The position numbers and the translations under genes are program-made. A stretch of 64,000 bases of DNA from Anaerobacillus alkalilacustris (GTDB lineage: Bacteria > Bacillota > Bacilli > Bacillales > Anaerobacillaceae), in the NCBI RefSeq assembly GCF_001866005.1, contig NZ_MLQR01000031.1, positions 202,617-266,616 on the forward strand, written 5' to 3'. Below, one piece after another: positions 1 to 8,836 of the stretch; the first letter of the stretch is position 1; each line of letters begins with the position of its first letter. The notes under the pieces were generated by a model, which saw nothing but the letters and a program-made list of their open reading frames with translations, did not search any database and had not been told where the DNA came from.

Positions 1-52
1 GGCTGCTTGCGCTAGACAGGTTCTAAGTTAGAAATTTATAAATTCTGATTAT
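1..52 (+). repeat. Dispersed repeat family A, 3' end of a copy cut by the window edge
   Basis: The stretch carries GGCTGCTTGCGCTAGACAG followed by the AAGTTAGAAATTTATAAATT tail. The same two blocks recur at 13205-13372, 19021-19070 and 23765-24028, and in reverse at 46651-46702, 53523-53822 and 58858-58938. No coding capacity is apparent. Confidence 0.8.
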
Positions 53-65
53 GTAAAAATAGAGA

Positions 66-92
66 AAAAGACTTTTTTGAACAAAGTCTTTT
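66..92. terminator. Probable bidirectional terminator downstream of cheW
   Basis: AAAAGACTTT and AAAGTCTTTT form a 10-bp inverted repeat around a 7-base loop, and T-rich sequence follows in both directions. It lies about 130 bases past the stop of the minus-strand CheW gene. Confidence 0.55.
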
Positions 93-138
93 CCTCTAAG
101 AATACCTTATGTTACCCTATTAAAAAATTAATATTGAT

Positions 139-190
139 AAAGCTGAACTTCAGTCATTGGGGTTTTACTCCCCCTTAAGAATGGGATAAA
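139..190 (+). repeat. Dispersed repeat family R, short copy
   Basis: It begins AAAGCTGAACTTCAGTCA and ends CCCTTAAGAATGGGATAAA, the two ends shared by copies at 11792, 14034, 15478, 18785 and 23690 and, inverted, at 57166. This copy lacks the central hairpin block of the longer copies. Confidence 0.75.
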
Positions 191-220
191 TCCCTAAATT
201 CACTACGAATAATCTAAAGA

Positions 221-679
221 TTAACCTACTTTCGTATCTTTTATAGATTTTATTTCATCAGCTGTTAACGTTTCCAATAGGTCTATTAGAATAATTAATT
301 TTTCTTCAACTTTTGCAATACCATTTATATATTTTTCATTAATTACACCAAGTAACTCTGGACGACTTTGAATGTCCGATTGCATTAACGTTAAAACTTG
401 AGAAGCATCATCTACAATAAAACCAACTCGATTATCCTCTAAACTACTAATAATAATTTTGCTAGTTTCCTTTATTTGAGTATCTATCAAATGAAATTTT
501 TTCTTTAGATTAATAACCGGAATAACATTTCCTCTTAAATTAATCACACCTTCAATAAAAGTTGGTGAATTAGGAACCATTGTCATCGTTGGACATTCAG
601 ATATTTCTTTTACGTTCATAATATCAATTCCATATTCACCTTCTTCTAGCTTAAAAACTACATATTGATTATGTAACAA
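221..679 (-). CDS. cheW: CheW-like chemotaxis coupling protein
   Basis: A 152-residue protein made of a single CheW domain. The opening YVVFKLEEGEYGIDI, the central GVINLRGNVIPVINL and the late IILIDL strand are typical of CheW. In this family the domain bridges chemoreceptors and the CheA kinase at the inner face of the membrane. No CheA, CheY or receptor gene is in the window, so it is an orphan copy whose partners are encoded elsewhere. A CheV-type receiver domain is absent. The family call is secure; its receptor partner is unknown. Confidence 0.92.
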   Translation of the reverse strand: MLHNQYVVFKLEEGEYGIDIMNVKEISECPTMTMVPNSPTFIEGVINLRGNVIPVINLKKKFHLIDTQIKETSKIIISSLEDNRVGFIVDDASQVLTLMQSDIQSRPELLGVINEKYINGIAKVEEKLIILIDLLETLTADEIKSIKDTKVG

Positions 680-907
680 CTTTCTCCACTCCTTAGAAAT
701 TTAATCTACCCAAAAGTCAACCAGGTAGGTGTAACCGAGAATAACCCATTATTATTAACCCACTCAATCGTAGTTTACTTAGACTTGTGGTGTGTATTTA
801 AAGATTTTTATAATACTATGATCTTCCTAAATACTAATAAAAGTATATTTTACAGAAAAACAAAGTTCAATATTTATTTTATTTCCTAGGATTATGAGTT
901 TCAACCA

Positions 908-1741
908 CTATTTAATCAATGACCTTTTCTTTAGTCCAGTTGTTTCTGTTACTAGAGACGCTTCAAGAATGGCAGATGAATCTATAGATAAGACCACGTC
1001 CTTTAACTTGGGATACATTAATCTATCAGTGATACAATAAATAAGCTGAATTTCATCACCAGTATACCCACCTGCTCCTTTAAGGTAAGTGATTGAAATA
1101 CCTAATTCATCAATTAACTTTTTCCCTACTTCTTCTGGCTGGCTCGAAATAATCATTACTGCTTTACCTTGATTGATTCCGTCTAAAATAAAATCAATAA
1201 CCTTTGCAACAATGAAAAATACTGCTATTGAGAACATCGCTTTTTCTAAAGAAAAAACAATAGCTGCCATCGAGAGGATAAAAGCGTTTATGGCTAATAA
1301 AAACTTACTTACAGAAATTCCGTATTTTTTATTCATCCAAATAGCTATCATTTCAGAGCCATCTATCGCACCACCAGCTGTCACAACCAAACCAATACCT
1401 AGTCCTAGTAATAACCCACCGTATAATACAATTAATACTTCAGATGAGGTAATGGCCAGAAAAGGTGCAAAATATATTAATGCTCCTGAAGTTAAGACAT
1501 TAGCATAAAGTGTACGAAAAACAAATTTTCTCCCCATATACTTACCAGCGATAATCAAAGACGGAATATTTAATAAAATAAAAACAGACCATATTGGGAT
1601 ATTCCATAATGCATTACTCATAATAGCAATAGCAGTTACACCACCATCTACCATTCCATTCGGGGCTAAGATTAACTCAAGACCTACAGCAACAATGATT
1701 GAACCTACTGTTAATAACAAGTAATCAAAAAACCTTTTCAT
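908..1741 (-). CDS. YitT family membrane protein (DUF2179)
   Basis: A 277-residue protein with about five or six hydrophobic segments in the first 180 residues (MKRFFDYLLLTVGSIIVAVG, then WSVFILLNIP, LGLGIGLVVTAGGAIDGSE and following), then a soluble C-terminal DUF2179 domain with AVMIISSQPEEVGKKLIDEL and GAGGYTGDE. This architecture defines the YitT/YpjC/YqfU group of Bacilli, whose transport or signalling role is not established. It begins 20 bases after the recombinase gene behind a GGAGAAAAGG-type ribosome site, so the two are probably cotranscribed. The family is clear, the function is not. Confidence 0.9.
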   Translation of the reverse strand: MKRFFDYLLLTVGSIIVAVGLELILAPNGMVDGGVTAIAIMSNALWNIPIWSVFILLNIPSLIIAGKYMGRKFVFRTLYANVLTSGALIYFAPFLAITSSEVLIVLYGGLLLGLGIGLVVTAGGAIDGSEMIAIWMNKKYGISVSKFLLAINAFILSMAAIVFSLEKAMFSIAVFFIVAKVIDFILDGINQGKAVMIISSQPEEVGKKLIDELGISITYLKGAGGYTGDEIQLIYCITDRLMYPKLKDVVLSIDSSAILEASLVTETTGLKKRSLIK

Positions 1742-1761
1742 CGAAACACCTACCTTTTCTC

Positions 1762-2322
1762 CTATAAATTCACATCAATTTGAGAGCGTATATTTTCTCC
1801 TTTTTCAATGCCAATATATTTCATTGTTTCCCCTTTTGAAGAATGGTGAAATAACTTTTGTAAAATTGAAACTGCTACACCACCACAATACGCATGATAG
1901 CCAAAGGTTTTCCGTAAAGTATGTGTACCAATTTTTGAATTTATCCCAACTTCTTTAGCTACAGAATTAATAATTCGATATGCTTGTTGTCGAGTAATTG
2001 GAGCGGTACCTTTTTTGGATTTAAACACATAATCATCATCAGACAAGAAAGGAACCGTTTTCAGATATTCATACACAGCAGTTTTTACTTGTTCATTTAA
2101 ATAAACTAGGCTTGTCTCCTTGTCACAGTCACTAAGATAGTCTTTAACACGATCATTTCTTTCGACGATTTCATATTTTTTAAGATTTAACAAATCACTT
2201 ACTTTTAATCCAGTGTTTATACCTAAAGTAAATAAAAGATAATCTCTTTTCGATCTTTTGAATAAAACTTCTTTTATTTCTTTTATTTTTTTGCGGTCTT
2301 TAATGGCCTCAACAAATTCCAT
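1762..2322 (-). CDS. Small tyrosine recombinase / integrase family protein
   Basis: A 186-residue protein consisting only of the catalytic domain of tyrosine recombinases. Visible active-site elements are HTLRKTFGYH (box II HxxR), a later H in LQKLFHHSS, and the nucleophile Y in TMKYIG. The box I arginine is replaced by lysine in TGLKVSDLL, which could weaken activity. No N-terminal core-binding domain is present and the length is about half of XerC/D. No phage genes, att repeats or tRNA lie nearby. Short integrase-like proteins of this type are common in Bacillaceae chromosomes; what this one recombines, if anything, is unknown. Confidence 0.85.
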   Translation of the reverse strand: MEFVEAIKDRKKIKEIKEVLFKRSKRDYLLFTLGINTGLKVSDLLNLKKYEIVERNDRVKDYLSDCDKETSLVYLNEQVKTAVYEYLKTVPFLSDDDYVFKSKKGTAPITRQQAYRIINSVAKEVGINSKIGTHTLRKTFGYHAYCGGVAVSILQKLFHHSSKGETMKYIGIEKGENIRSQIDVNL

Positions 2323-2508
2323 ATTTGTTAGTCACCTTTCCTCTAATGTTACATAATATTATTATACCATAGTTATAAGTAACGTAAATTCTGAATATAC
2401 ATTATAATAGGAATTATTAGGATAATAAACGACCATTACTCCTTACTCTAAAACAAAATTTCAGAATTTTTAAATTAAATATGATAAACTTAAGAAAGTG
2501 GTGGGATT

Positions 2509-2661
2509 ATGGCAATTATTGTGATTTGTAAAAAATGTCATGGTACCGGTAAAGTTACGAAAGTTTTTTTGAAACTTTTAAAAGTAAAAGTGAATTGTCC
2601 TCGTTGTAACGGAAAAGGAAAGAGAAATATTTCTTCCTCAAAACCTAATCTCCCTTTTTAA
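2509..2661 (+). CDS. Small DnaJ-type zinc-finger protein
   Basis: A 50-residue ORF. It contains two CxxCxGxG elements, CKKCHGTGKV at residues 7-16 and CPRCNGKGKR at 30-39, separated by a basic, hydrophobic linker. Four cysteines in this spacing are the zinc-binding half-sites of the DnaJ central domain, but no J-domain is present. It ends 35 bases before the DUF1538 pair in the same direction and may be the first gene of that operon. A GTGGTGGG stretch serves as a weak ribosome site. Possible roles are assembly or redox handling of neighbouring membrane proteins, which is inference only. Confidence 0.75.
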   Translation: MAIIVICKKCHGTGKVTKVFLKLLKVKVNCPRCNGKGKRNISSSKPNLPF

Positions 2662-2696
2662 TAAAATTTTATCATGAAACATGAGAGGAGACGATT

Positions 2697-3389
2697 ATGC
2701 AAGATGTTAAAGATACGATTAAAGAAGTTGTATATGCAATACTTCCTATTACGCTAGTAGTTGTCATACTTCAATTTACAATCATCTGGTTACCGATAGA
2801 AATGTTTCTACAATTTTTGGTTGGTGTCGTTTTTGTCAGCATTGGTCTAATCCTCTTTCTTCTAGGTGTTCACATCGGTCTCCTCCCCGTAGGGAAAATG
2901 GTTGGATCAGCCCTGCCAAAAACAAAGAAATTGTGGATGATTTTATTTTTCGGTTTCCTTCTTGGTTTTGTTGTTACCGTTGCTGAACCCGATGTAAGAG
3001 TCTTAGCAACACAAATTGATCTTGTTTCTAATGGAGAAATTTCAAGTAATATTCTTATTTATTCAGTTGCATTAGGCGTAGGTATATTTGTTGCTTTAGC
3101 AATGCTTCGAATTATTTTCAATATTAAAATTACGCACATTTTAATATTAGGCTATGGAGTAGCCTTTTTATTGGCTGCTTTTACTCCTGATAATTTTATT
3201 CCTATTTCTTTCGATGCCGGCGGTGTTACGACCGGGCCAATGACGGTCCCTTTCATTTTAGCATTAGGTGTTGGATTAGCTTCTGTATTGAAAGGTAAAG
3301 CATCTGCAAGTGATAGTTTTGGTCTTGTAGCACTAGCGTCCATTGGACCAATCTTAGCGGTTTTAATCTTAGGAGTGATTTTCGGATGA
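2697..3389 (+). CDS. DUF1538 membrane protein, first half of a pair
   Basis: A 230-residue, strongly hydrophobic protein with about six or seven membrane segments. Conserved blocks are GVHIGLLPVGKMVG near residue 60, VTVAEPDVRVL near 97 and FDAGGVTTGPMTV near 173. The same blocks, in the same order, occur in the next gene, so the two are paralogous halves. In many bacteria DUF1538 occurs as a fused double protein; here it is split. The AGAGGAGACG ribosome site precedes the ATG. It is presumed to be a transporter, but the substrate is unknown. The downstream P-II-like gene suggests control by a cytoplasmic sensor protein. Confidence 0.88.
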   Translation: MQDVKDTIKEVVYAILPITLVVVILQFTIIWLPIEMFLQFLVGVVFVSIGLILFLLGVHIGLLPVGKMVGSALPKTKKLWMILFFGFLLGFVVTVAEPDVRVLATQIDLVSNGEISSNILIYSVALGVGIFVALAMLRIIFNIKITHILILGYGVAFLLAAFTPDNFIPISFDAGGVTTGPMTVPFILALGVGLASVLKGKASASDSFGLVALASIGPILAVLILGVIFG

Positions 3390-4138
3390 ATATTCAAATA
3401 TTTAAAGGATTTAGTCATGTTTTGCTAGAAGTTACCTATGCATTATTACCGTTAGTAATCTTGTTTCTTCTTTTTCAACTTTTCTTTTTAAAATTAAATC
3501 GAAGAAAATTAATTAACATTGGTAAAGGAATTTTGTTATCTTTTTTAGGTTTAGCTTTCTTTTTACAAGGGGTCCATGTAGGTTTTTTTCCAGTAGGGGA
3601 AATGATTGGTGAAAAATTAGGAAGTTTGTCTTTTAATTGGATACTAGTACCAATTGGGTTCATATTTGGTTTTGTAGCAACCTTCGCAGAACCTGCCGTC
3701 AAAATTTTAAACCACGAGGTTGAAAAAGTTTCAGGTGGATCTATTTCTCAAAAAGTAATGTTATACACATTGTCAATTGGCGTAGCATTTTCAATTGCTT
3801 TATCGATGTTGCGTATTCTGCTTGGAATCCCATTGTGGTATTTTATTATCCCTGGTTACCTTATTGCGCTAATCCTAATGTATTTTTCATCAAAACGCTT
3901 TACAGCTATCGCTTTTGATTCAGGAGGAGTAGCAACTGGACCTATGACTGTCACGTTTATTTTAGCAATTGGTGTTGGTGTCGCATCTGAGATTGATGGA
4001 CGCAACCCTCTTCTTGATGGATTTGGTATGATTGCATTAGTTGCATTATCCCCCATTATCTCTGTTCTCACATTAGGTCTATTATATGAAGGAAAGGGGC
4101 GACAACATACTAATGATCACCATAAACAAGGCGCATAA
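3386..4138 (+). CDS. DUF1538 membrane protein, second half of a pair
   Basis: A 250-residue multispanning protein whose ATG overlaps the TGA of the preceding gene (ATGA), so the two are probably translationally coupled and made in equal amounts. The conserved blocks are GVHVGFFPVGEMIG, ATFAEPAVKIL and FDSGGVATGPMTV, each matching the partner protein. This supports a heterodimeric membrane unit made of two DUF1538 halves. Its 3' end overlaps the start of the P-II-like gene by 26 bases. The function is unassigned; a regulated transporter is the most natural reading. Confidence 0.88.
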   Translation: MNIQIFKGFSHVLLEVTYALLPLVILFLLFQLFFLKLNRRKLINIGKGILLSFLGLAFFLQGVHVGFFPVGEMIGEKLGSLSFNWILVPIGFIFGFVATFAEPAVKILNHEVEKVSGGSISQKVMLYTLSIGVAFSIALSMLRILLGIPLWYFIIPGYLIALILMYFSSKRFTAIAFDSGGVATGPMTVTFILAIGVGVASEIDGRNPLLDGFGMIALVALSPIISVLTLGLLYEGKGRQHTNDHHKQGA

Positions 4139-4841
4139 ACTTATCATAACAATTGTAAAAAAAGGATGTGCAAAAAAAGTCGTAAAAGCCTCAAAACTTG
4201 CCGGTGCTGAAGGTGGTACTGTATTAATTGGATCTGGAACAGGAGTTCACGAAAACAAATCTTTCCTCGGAATTACAATTGCTCCAGAAAAAGAAATTAT
4301 CCTAACTCTTGTTAATAGTCAGATATGCAATAAAGTACTAAGCGCCATTAACGAAGAAGCAAAACTTTGTCATCCAGGGACAGGGCTTGCATTAATGTTA
4401 TGTCCGAAACAAATAATGGGAATTAATCATCTAATAGGTTTAAATGATGTCAATGAACATATGGAGGGGAAATCTCAAGTGGAATCTCAAGCAATTCTTT
4501 ACGATCTTATTGTTACGATTGTGAATAAAGGCGATGCTGATCTCGTTGTAGATGCTTCAAAAAATGCAGGTGCAGAAGGTGGAACGATTATTTCAGGTCG
4601 GGGTACAGGCATTCACGAGCAAGCAAAACTATTTAATATACTTATTGAGCCCGAAAAAGATATTGTTCTAACGTTAATTGATCGCACAAAAACCGAACAA
4701 GTTTTAGAACAGATCGACGTAGAAGTTGGTATTAATCAACCTGGAAAAGGAATTTCATTCGTTCTTCAGGTTGAAAAAACAATAGGTATTAATCATGTCT
4801 TAAATAAAATGGTAAGTAAGAAATTTAGCGATCATGTATAA
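4113..4841 (+). CDS. Tandem P-II-like regulatory protein
   Basis: A 242-residue protein starting at ATG 4113, chosen because AAAGGGGCGAC lies at a proper distance; the frame is open upstream to 4086. It holds two P-II-like domains of about 100 residues, each with a LIxTIVxKG strand, an AGAEGGT loop motif, a TGxHE segment, APEKE/EPEKD and a closing IGINH. The duplication is obvious by eye (HKLIITIVKKG against YDLIVTIVNKG). P-II proteins bind adenylates or small metabolites and gate membrane partners such as AmtB. Here the partner would be the overlapping DUF1538 pair. Classical GlnB signatures such as the uridylylated tyrosine loop are not seen. Confidence 0.87.
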   Translation: MITINKAHKLIITIVKKGCAKKVVKASKLAGAEGGTVLIGSGTGVHENKSFLGITIAPEKEIILTLVNSQICNKVLSAINEEAKLCHPGTGLALMLCPKQIMGINHLIGLNDVNEHMEGKSQVESQAILYDLIVTIVNKGDADLVVDASKNAGAEGGTIISGRGTGIHEQAKLFNILIEPEKDIVLTLIDRTKTEQVLEQIDVEVGINQPGKGISFVLQVEKTIGINHVLNKMVSKKFSDHV

Positions 4842-4925
4842 CTTCATTATTAATTGACAGAGAACGGATATAACCTTACTAGTAACGGCTTCAGTTAAAG
4901 GATCAAAATTAAAAATGACAATGAT

Positions 4926-4968
4926 AAAATGGCGTTGAAACTGACAACAGTTTTTAACGCCATTTTTT
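4926..4968 (+). terminator. Rho-independent terminator of the DUF1538/P-II operon
   Basis: AAAATGGCGTT at 4926-4936 pairs with AACGCCATTTT at 4956-4966, followed by T residues. It lies 85 bases after the P-II-like stop codon. Confidence 0.85.
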
Positions 4969-5299
4969 GTTATAATTTCAACTTGTTTAGAGGAAATGTC
5001 ATTAAAGTTAGCTAGAGATTTACCTTGACAGGAATTGACAATTATAAGTTAAAATAGTAATTGATATAGTATTTAACTAACGAACAGAATACTTCAATAA
5101 AAAAGGAGAGAAAATAAAAGTTTTAAAGGGGAATTTGGATTATCTATCTTACTACTAATCATTTTAGTAGTAAGGTTCTCTAAATGACAAACTACTTTTG
5201 TTACAAATATACACAGAGGAAAAATAAATTTAATTACGAATGAAAATAAGCTAGTGTATATTATATAATCAAACGTAGTATTTATAAGAGGTGATTAAA

Positions 5300-5554
5300 A
5301 TGGATAATGAACAGCTGCTCAAAATCATCTTAGAACGATTTGATAAAGTAGATCTTCAGTTTAAAGAAGTGTTATCAAGGCTTGATCAAATAGAAAAAAG
5401 TTAACAGGGCGATGTTAAAGGTACTCTTCGTTTAATATTTAAAAAGGTTGACGATATTATATATTACATTGATTTTTTAAGTGAGAAAACAGGAAAACAT
5501 GACACAAAAATTAATAGCCTCGAAAAGAGAATTCAGTCCTACTATAAGGACTGA
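5300..5554 (+). pseudogene. Small coiled-coil protein interrupted by an in-frame TAA
   Basis: A good ribosome site (AGAGGTGAT) precedes ATG 5300. The reading frame codes 34 residues (MDNEQLLKIILERFDKVDLQ and on), meets TAA at 5402-5404, then continues in the same frame for a further 49 codons to TGA 5552-5554. Both halves have heptad-like hydrophobic spacing (LSRLDQIEKS, then IFKKVDDIIYYIDFLSEKTG), as in short Bacillus proteins of coiled-coil type. The simplest reading is an intact 84-codon gene with one nonsense mutation; a 34-residue peptide could still be made. The function is unknown. Confidence 0.65.
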
Positions 5555-5560
5555 TTTTTT
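5534..5560 (+). terminator. Rho-independent terminator overlapping the end of the broken gene
   Basis: CAGTCC and GGACTG form a 6-bp stem around an 8-base loop and are followed by ATTTTTT. The stem includes the last codons of the interrupted gene. Confidence 0.75.
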
Positions 5561-5660
5561 CAGCTGAGAAAATCTCTTTATAATTTGTGAAGGCTATACT
5601 AAAATAACGGTGGTTTTGTGTAATAAACGAAGTTGTTTACTATATATTAAACTTTTAAAC

Positions 5661-5847
5661 TTTAACGGACAAGAGAGCCGTTATTTGTGAACAAAGGGGT
5701 ATTTTAAAAGGGTAAACGGACATGAGGTACGCTATTTACTTAAATTAGCACCTAATTTAGTAAATTTCCATGAAATAACGTACCTCATGTCCGATAGCTC
5801 GAAAAAATGGTTCATATCGGTAAAATAAGGTCACCTGTGTCCGTTAA
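5661..5847. repeat. Dispersed repeat family B, four-unit inverted element, copy 1
   Basis: Two forward units of the form CGGACAnGAGnnnCGnTATT lie at about 5664 and 5715, and two reversed units lie at about 5773 and 5823 (ending CATGTCCGATA and TGTGTCCGTTA). The copy at 29374-29556 is nearly identical over its whole length; that at 19090-19272 keeps the layout but has diverged. No open reading frame is present. Confidence 0.8.
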
Positions 5848-5873
5848 AAACGAGTAAACGTTCTATAAACGTC

Positions 5874-5900
5874 AAAAGGATGGCAAATGCCATCCTTTTT
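5874..5900. terminator. Bidirectional terminator downstream of the TraB-family gene
   Basis: AAAAGGATGGC and GCCATCCTTTTT form an 11-bp stem with a four-base loop. Both strands end in a T-run. Confidence 0.75.
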
Positions 5901-6030
5901 CTTACTATATATTAATTAAAATAACTTGTCATTATGGGTGTCAAAACAAGTTTTGAATCTCTCAACTGAACCCGTTAACTTTACTAGGTATCTCCTTTTT
6001 TCATATGGTTAAAGAAACATTCTAAAAAAC

Positions 6031-7197
6031 TTATAAATTTTCTATGAACAGTCTGACAACGTCAGCTCCGCCAATGACAGTTCCTAATGTACTCCCTAAA
6101 TTTGTTAGCACAACAATTAATAAAATACGCGTTACTTTATTCCCCCAAAAGCCTTTCACTGTGTATACATCTTCTGAAAGAGTTTCAAAATCACCTACAC
6201 TCGGCCTACGAAAATACGCTTGTACTATTCCTGAAAACCACCCAGCAGCCATTAATGGATTTAATGAACTCAATGGTGCAATAACAAATGCAGTTAAAAT
6301 AGCAAGTGGATGTCCAAATGCGATCGCAGCTCCAATTGCTGAGAAAGTTCCATTCCATAATATCCAACTTACTGTTTGTTGAAAACCAGCTGTAGGGTTT
6401 GCCCAAAATGTATATCCAATTATGCCAATAATCAGCAATGGAATTGCCCAGGCAATGAATTTAGGTGCTTTGGATTTAGGTGGAAGTTTAGAAATCGCCT
6501 CTAAATCCTGGTTTTTATTCATTTCATTTTTTATTCCAGGTACATGTGCAGCTCCTAATACAGCAACAACTTTATTACCTGGAGCATCTTTAATTTTTTT
6601 AGCCAAAAATTGATCGCGCTCATCAATTAATGGCACTTTTAATTTAGGAAACGTTTTTGTGAAATCATCCAGCATAGAGTTTAGCATATCTTCTGATTTT
6701 AATTTTTCGAGCTCTTCTTCCGAAATACTTTCATTACTGAAAATACTTGAGATCAATTGCATGAGAAGCTTCGCTTTTCCCCATAGTCCAATTTGATGCC
6801 AAATTCGCGAAAAGGTTATCTGTATATTTCGATCAGCTAATACTAACTTTGCCCCAACTTCTTTAGCCGATTCAATTCCTTGAATCATTTCTTGTCCAGG
6901 CTTAATTCCAAATTGCTTTGCCACTCGTTTTTGAAACGAAGAGATAACTAGATTCATTAAAAGCAATGTTGCTTTTTTTTCTTTAATCACCCTAAAGATA
7001 TCCATATCCTTCCACTTACTACCCTCTGTGATGGATTGATACCTTTGTTCATCTAACTCAACACAAACTACATCTGGTTTTTCAGTTTCGATCACTTGCT
7101 TCACTTGTTGGGCACTTTGTTTTGATACATGGGCAGTTCCTATAAGTATAAATTCCTTACCATTTAAGTGTATTCTAGTAATATTTTCTTCAGTCAT
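6031..7197 (-). CDS. TraB family protein (TraB/PrgY-like)
   Basis: A 388-residue protein. The first half is soluble and holds the TraB/GumN-type signatures: IGTAHVSKQSA near residue 18, CVELDEQRY near 45 and VLGAAHVPGI near 215. The last 140 residues are hydrophobic with about four membrane segments, ending in GADVVRLFIENL. TraB-type proteins such as enterococcal PrgY/TraB reduce the activity of peptide signals and may act as membrane-tethered metallo-hydrolases; that role is not demonstrated for chromosomal Bacillus copies. The gene stands alone with no recognisable pheromone gene nearby. Confidence 0.87.
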   Translation of the reverse strand: MTEENITRIHLNGKEFILIGTAHVSKQSAQQVKQVIETEKPDVVCVELDEQRYQSITEGSKWKDMDIFRVIKEKKATLLLMNLVISSFQKRVAKQFGIKPGQEMIQGIESAKEVGAKLVLADRNIQITFSRIWHQIGLWGKAKLLMQLISSIFSNESISEEELEKLKSEDMLNSMLDDFTKTFPKLKVPLIDERDQFLAKKIKDAPGNKVVAVLGAAHVPGIKNEMNKNQDLEAISKLPPKSKAPKFIAWAIPLLIIGIIGYTFWANPTAGFQQTVSWILWNGTFSAIGAAIAFGHPLAILTAFVIAPLSSLNPLMAAGWFSGIVQAYFRRPSVGDFETLSEDVYTVKGFWGNKVTRILLIVVLTNLGSTLGTVIGGADVVRLFIENL

Positions 7198-7447
7198 ATC
7201 ATGTCTCCCTAAAAGGTTGCACTAAAAACAACCTTTATCCTATACTTAAGAATAATTGATTATAGCATGATACAATTATGAATTAGAAAAAGATAAATAT
7301 CAATAATTGCTTAAAAGAATATTTTCCAAAATCGATAAATTTCATATACTGCTTCAACTCGACTAACAAACTAATCTATTCATAGCATTTTGAACTAGAT
7401 TAGTTTCTGTGTGAAATATAAATTTACTAGTTGCTAACTCATCTTAT

Positions 7448-8812
7448 TTATAAATAATGCAATAAGGCAGTTGCAATTGAAAAATAAGTCAATAAACCAA
7501 TAATATCATTAATCGTTGTAATGAACGGCCCCGATGCCACTGCTGGGTCAATTTTAAATTTATGAACGATTAGTGGAATAACCGTCCCTGAAACGGTTGA
7601 AAATAGGATGGTTACAAATAGGGATGTTCCAATTATAAGACCTAATATGACATTTCCTTGTGGTATTAGTAGAGCAATAATTGAAACTAAGATCCCACAA
7701 ATAATGCCCATCATCAATCCTGTAAAACTCTCTCTTTTTAATAGACGAAAAACTTTTGTTCGATCAAATTTATCGAGTGCTAATCCACGAACAACGACCG
7801 CCAAAGACTGTGTACCGGTATTTCCCGCCATATCAGCAATAAGAGGAATAAACACAGCTAACATAGCTACTTCTGCAATTGTAGCCTCAAAACTACTAAT
7901 TAATCCAGCAGTAAACATGCCAATAAATAATAAAAGTATTAGCCAAGGTAATCGTTTTTTGGTAGCTTCCATAGAGCTTACTTCAAGATCAAGCGCTCCT
8001 TTCACTGCAGAAATTTCTCCAATTTCTTCGGATGTCTCTTCCTCTATTACATCTAAAATATCATCTACAGTAACAATCCCAAGCATCTTTCCGTTAGAAG
8101 TTACAACAGGGACAGCAAGAAAGTCATAATCTTTAATAACTTTTGATACCTCCTGCTGATCTGCTAGTGGTGAAACTGAGATTATTTGTTCTTTCATAAT
8201 TTTCTCGGCCTTTTCATTAAGCGAAGCTGTTATGAGCTCACGTAATGAAACAACCCCAGTTAATTTCCCTGTATCGTTTGTAACGTATAAATAATAAATC
8301 GTTTCTGCATCTGTTCCTTCCATCCGTAAACGTTCCAATATTTCCGAAACCGTTTGTGAAGGTAATACCGTAACGAATTCAGTTGTCATTAATGAACCTG
8401 CTGTATTTTCCTTATAAGACAATAAATGCTTAATATTATCTGCTTCTGTTTTATCCATTTTCTCTAATAAGTACTGAGAAATATGTTCAGGAATCTCACT
8501 AAAAAAGTCAGTAATCTCATCAGCTGGAAGCTCATTTAACATCTCAAGTGCATATGAATCATCAAGTTCACTAAAAACCATTTTTTGTTCATAATGTTGT
8601 AATCCACTAAAAATATCTGCAAACTCCCTTGCTGTAACATACTTATACACACGCTTTCGTTTCTCATTGCTCATTAATTTAAAAATTTCATTTTGATCTG
8701 TTGGGTGTAATTCTAAAAATTCCTCACGAAACTTTTCCTCATCTTCGTTTTTTAAATATAAAAAGAGATAATACGTAAATTCTTCCCTATTTTTCACAGT
8801 GATTTTTTTCAT
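7448..8812 (-). CDS. mgtE: Magnesium transporter MgtE
   Basis: A 454-residue protein with the full MgtE layout: an N-terminal helical MgtE_N domain (about 1-130), paired CBS domains (about 135-265, with TIYYLYV and DFLAVPVV), a connecting helix, and five C-terminal membrane segments with GNTGTQSLAVVVRGLALD and ASGPFITTINDIIGL. MgtE is a dimeric Mg2+ channel closed by cytoplasmic Mg2+ binding to the N and CBS domains. It follows mgtC by 24 bases and shares its M-box leader, so the two should be transcribed when Mg2+ is low. It is a paralogue of the gene at 9817-11187. Confidence 0.96.
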   Translation of the reverse strand: MKKITVKNREEFTYYLFLYLKNEDEEKFREEFLELHPTDQNEIFKLMSNEKRKRVYKYVTAREFADIFSGLQHYEQKMVFSELDDSYALEMLNELPADEITDFFSEIPEHISQYLLEKMDKTEADNIKHLLSYKENTAGSLMTTEFVTVLPSQTVSEILERLRMEGTDAETIYYLYVTNDTGKLTGVVSLRELITASLNEKAEKIMKEQIISVSPLADQQEVSKVIKDYDFLAVPVVTSNGKMLGIVTVDDILDVIEEETSEEIGEISAVKGALDLEVSSMEATKKRLPWLILLLFIGMFTAGLISSFEATIAEVAMLAVFIPLIADMAGNTGTQSLAVVVRGLALDKFDRTKVFRLLKRESFTGLMMGIICGILVSIIALLIPQGNVILGLIIGTSLFVTILFSTVSGTVIPLIVHKFKIDPAVASGPFITTINDIIGLLTYFSIATALLHYL

Positions 8813-8836
8813 GAATTAGAGCCTCCTCTCATCCTC

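Noticed and set aside
1762..2322. Mobile island around the small recombinase
   Set aside because: No att-like direct repeats, tRNA, phage or transfer genes are seen nearby.
5113..5187. YjcZ-like remnant (KGEFGLSILLLIILVVRFSK)
   Set aside because: An AAAGGAGAG site precedes it, but there is no start codon in frame, so it is at best a decayed small spore gene.
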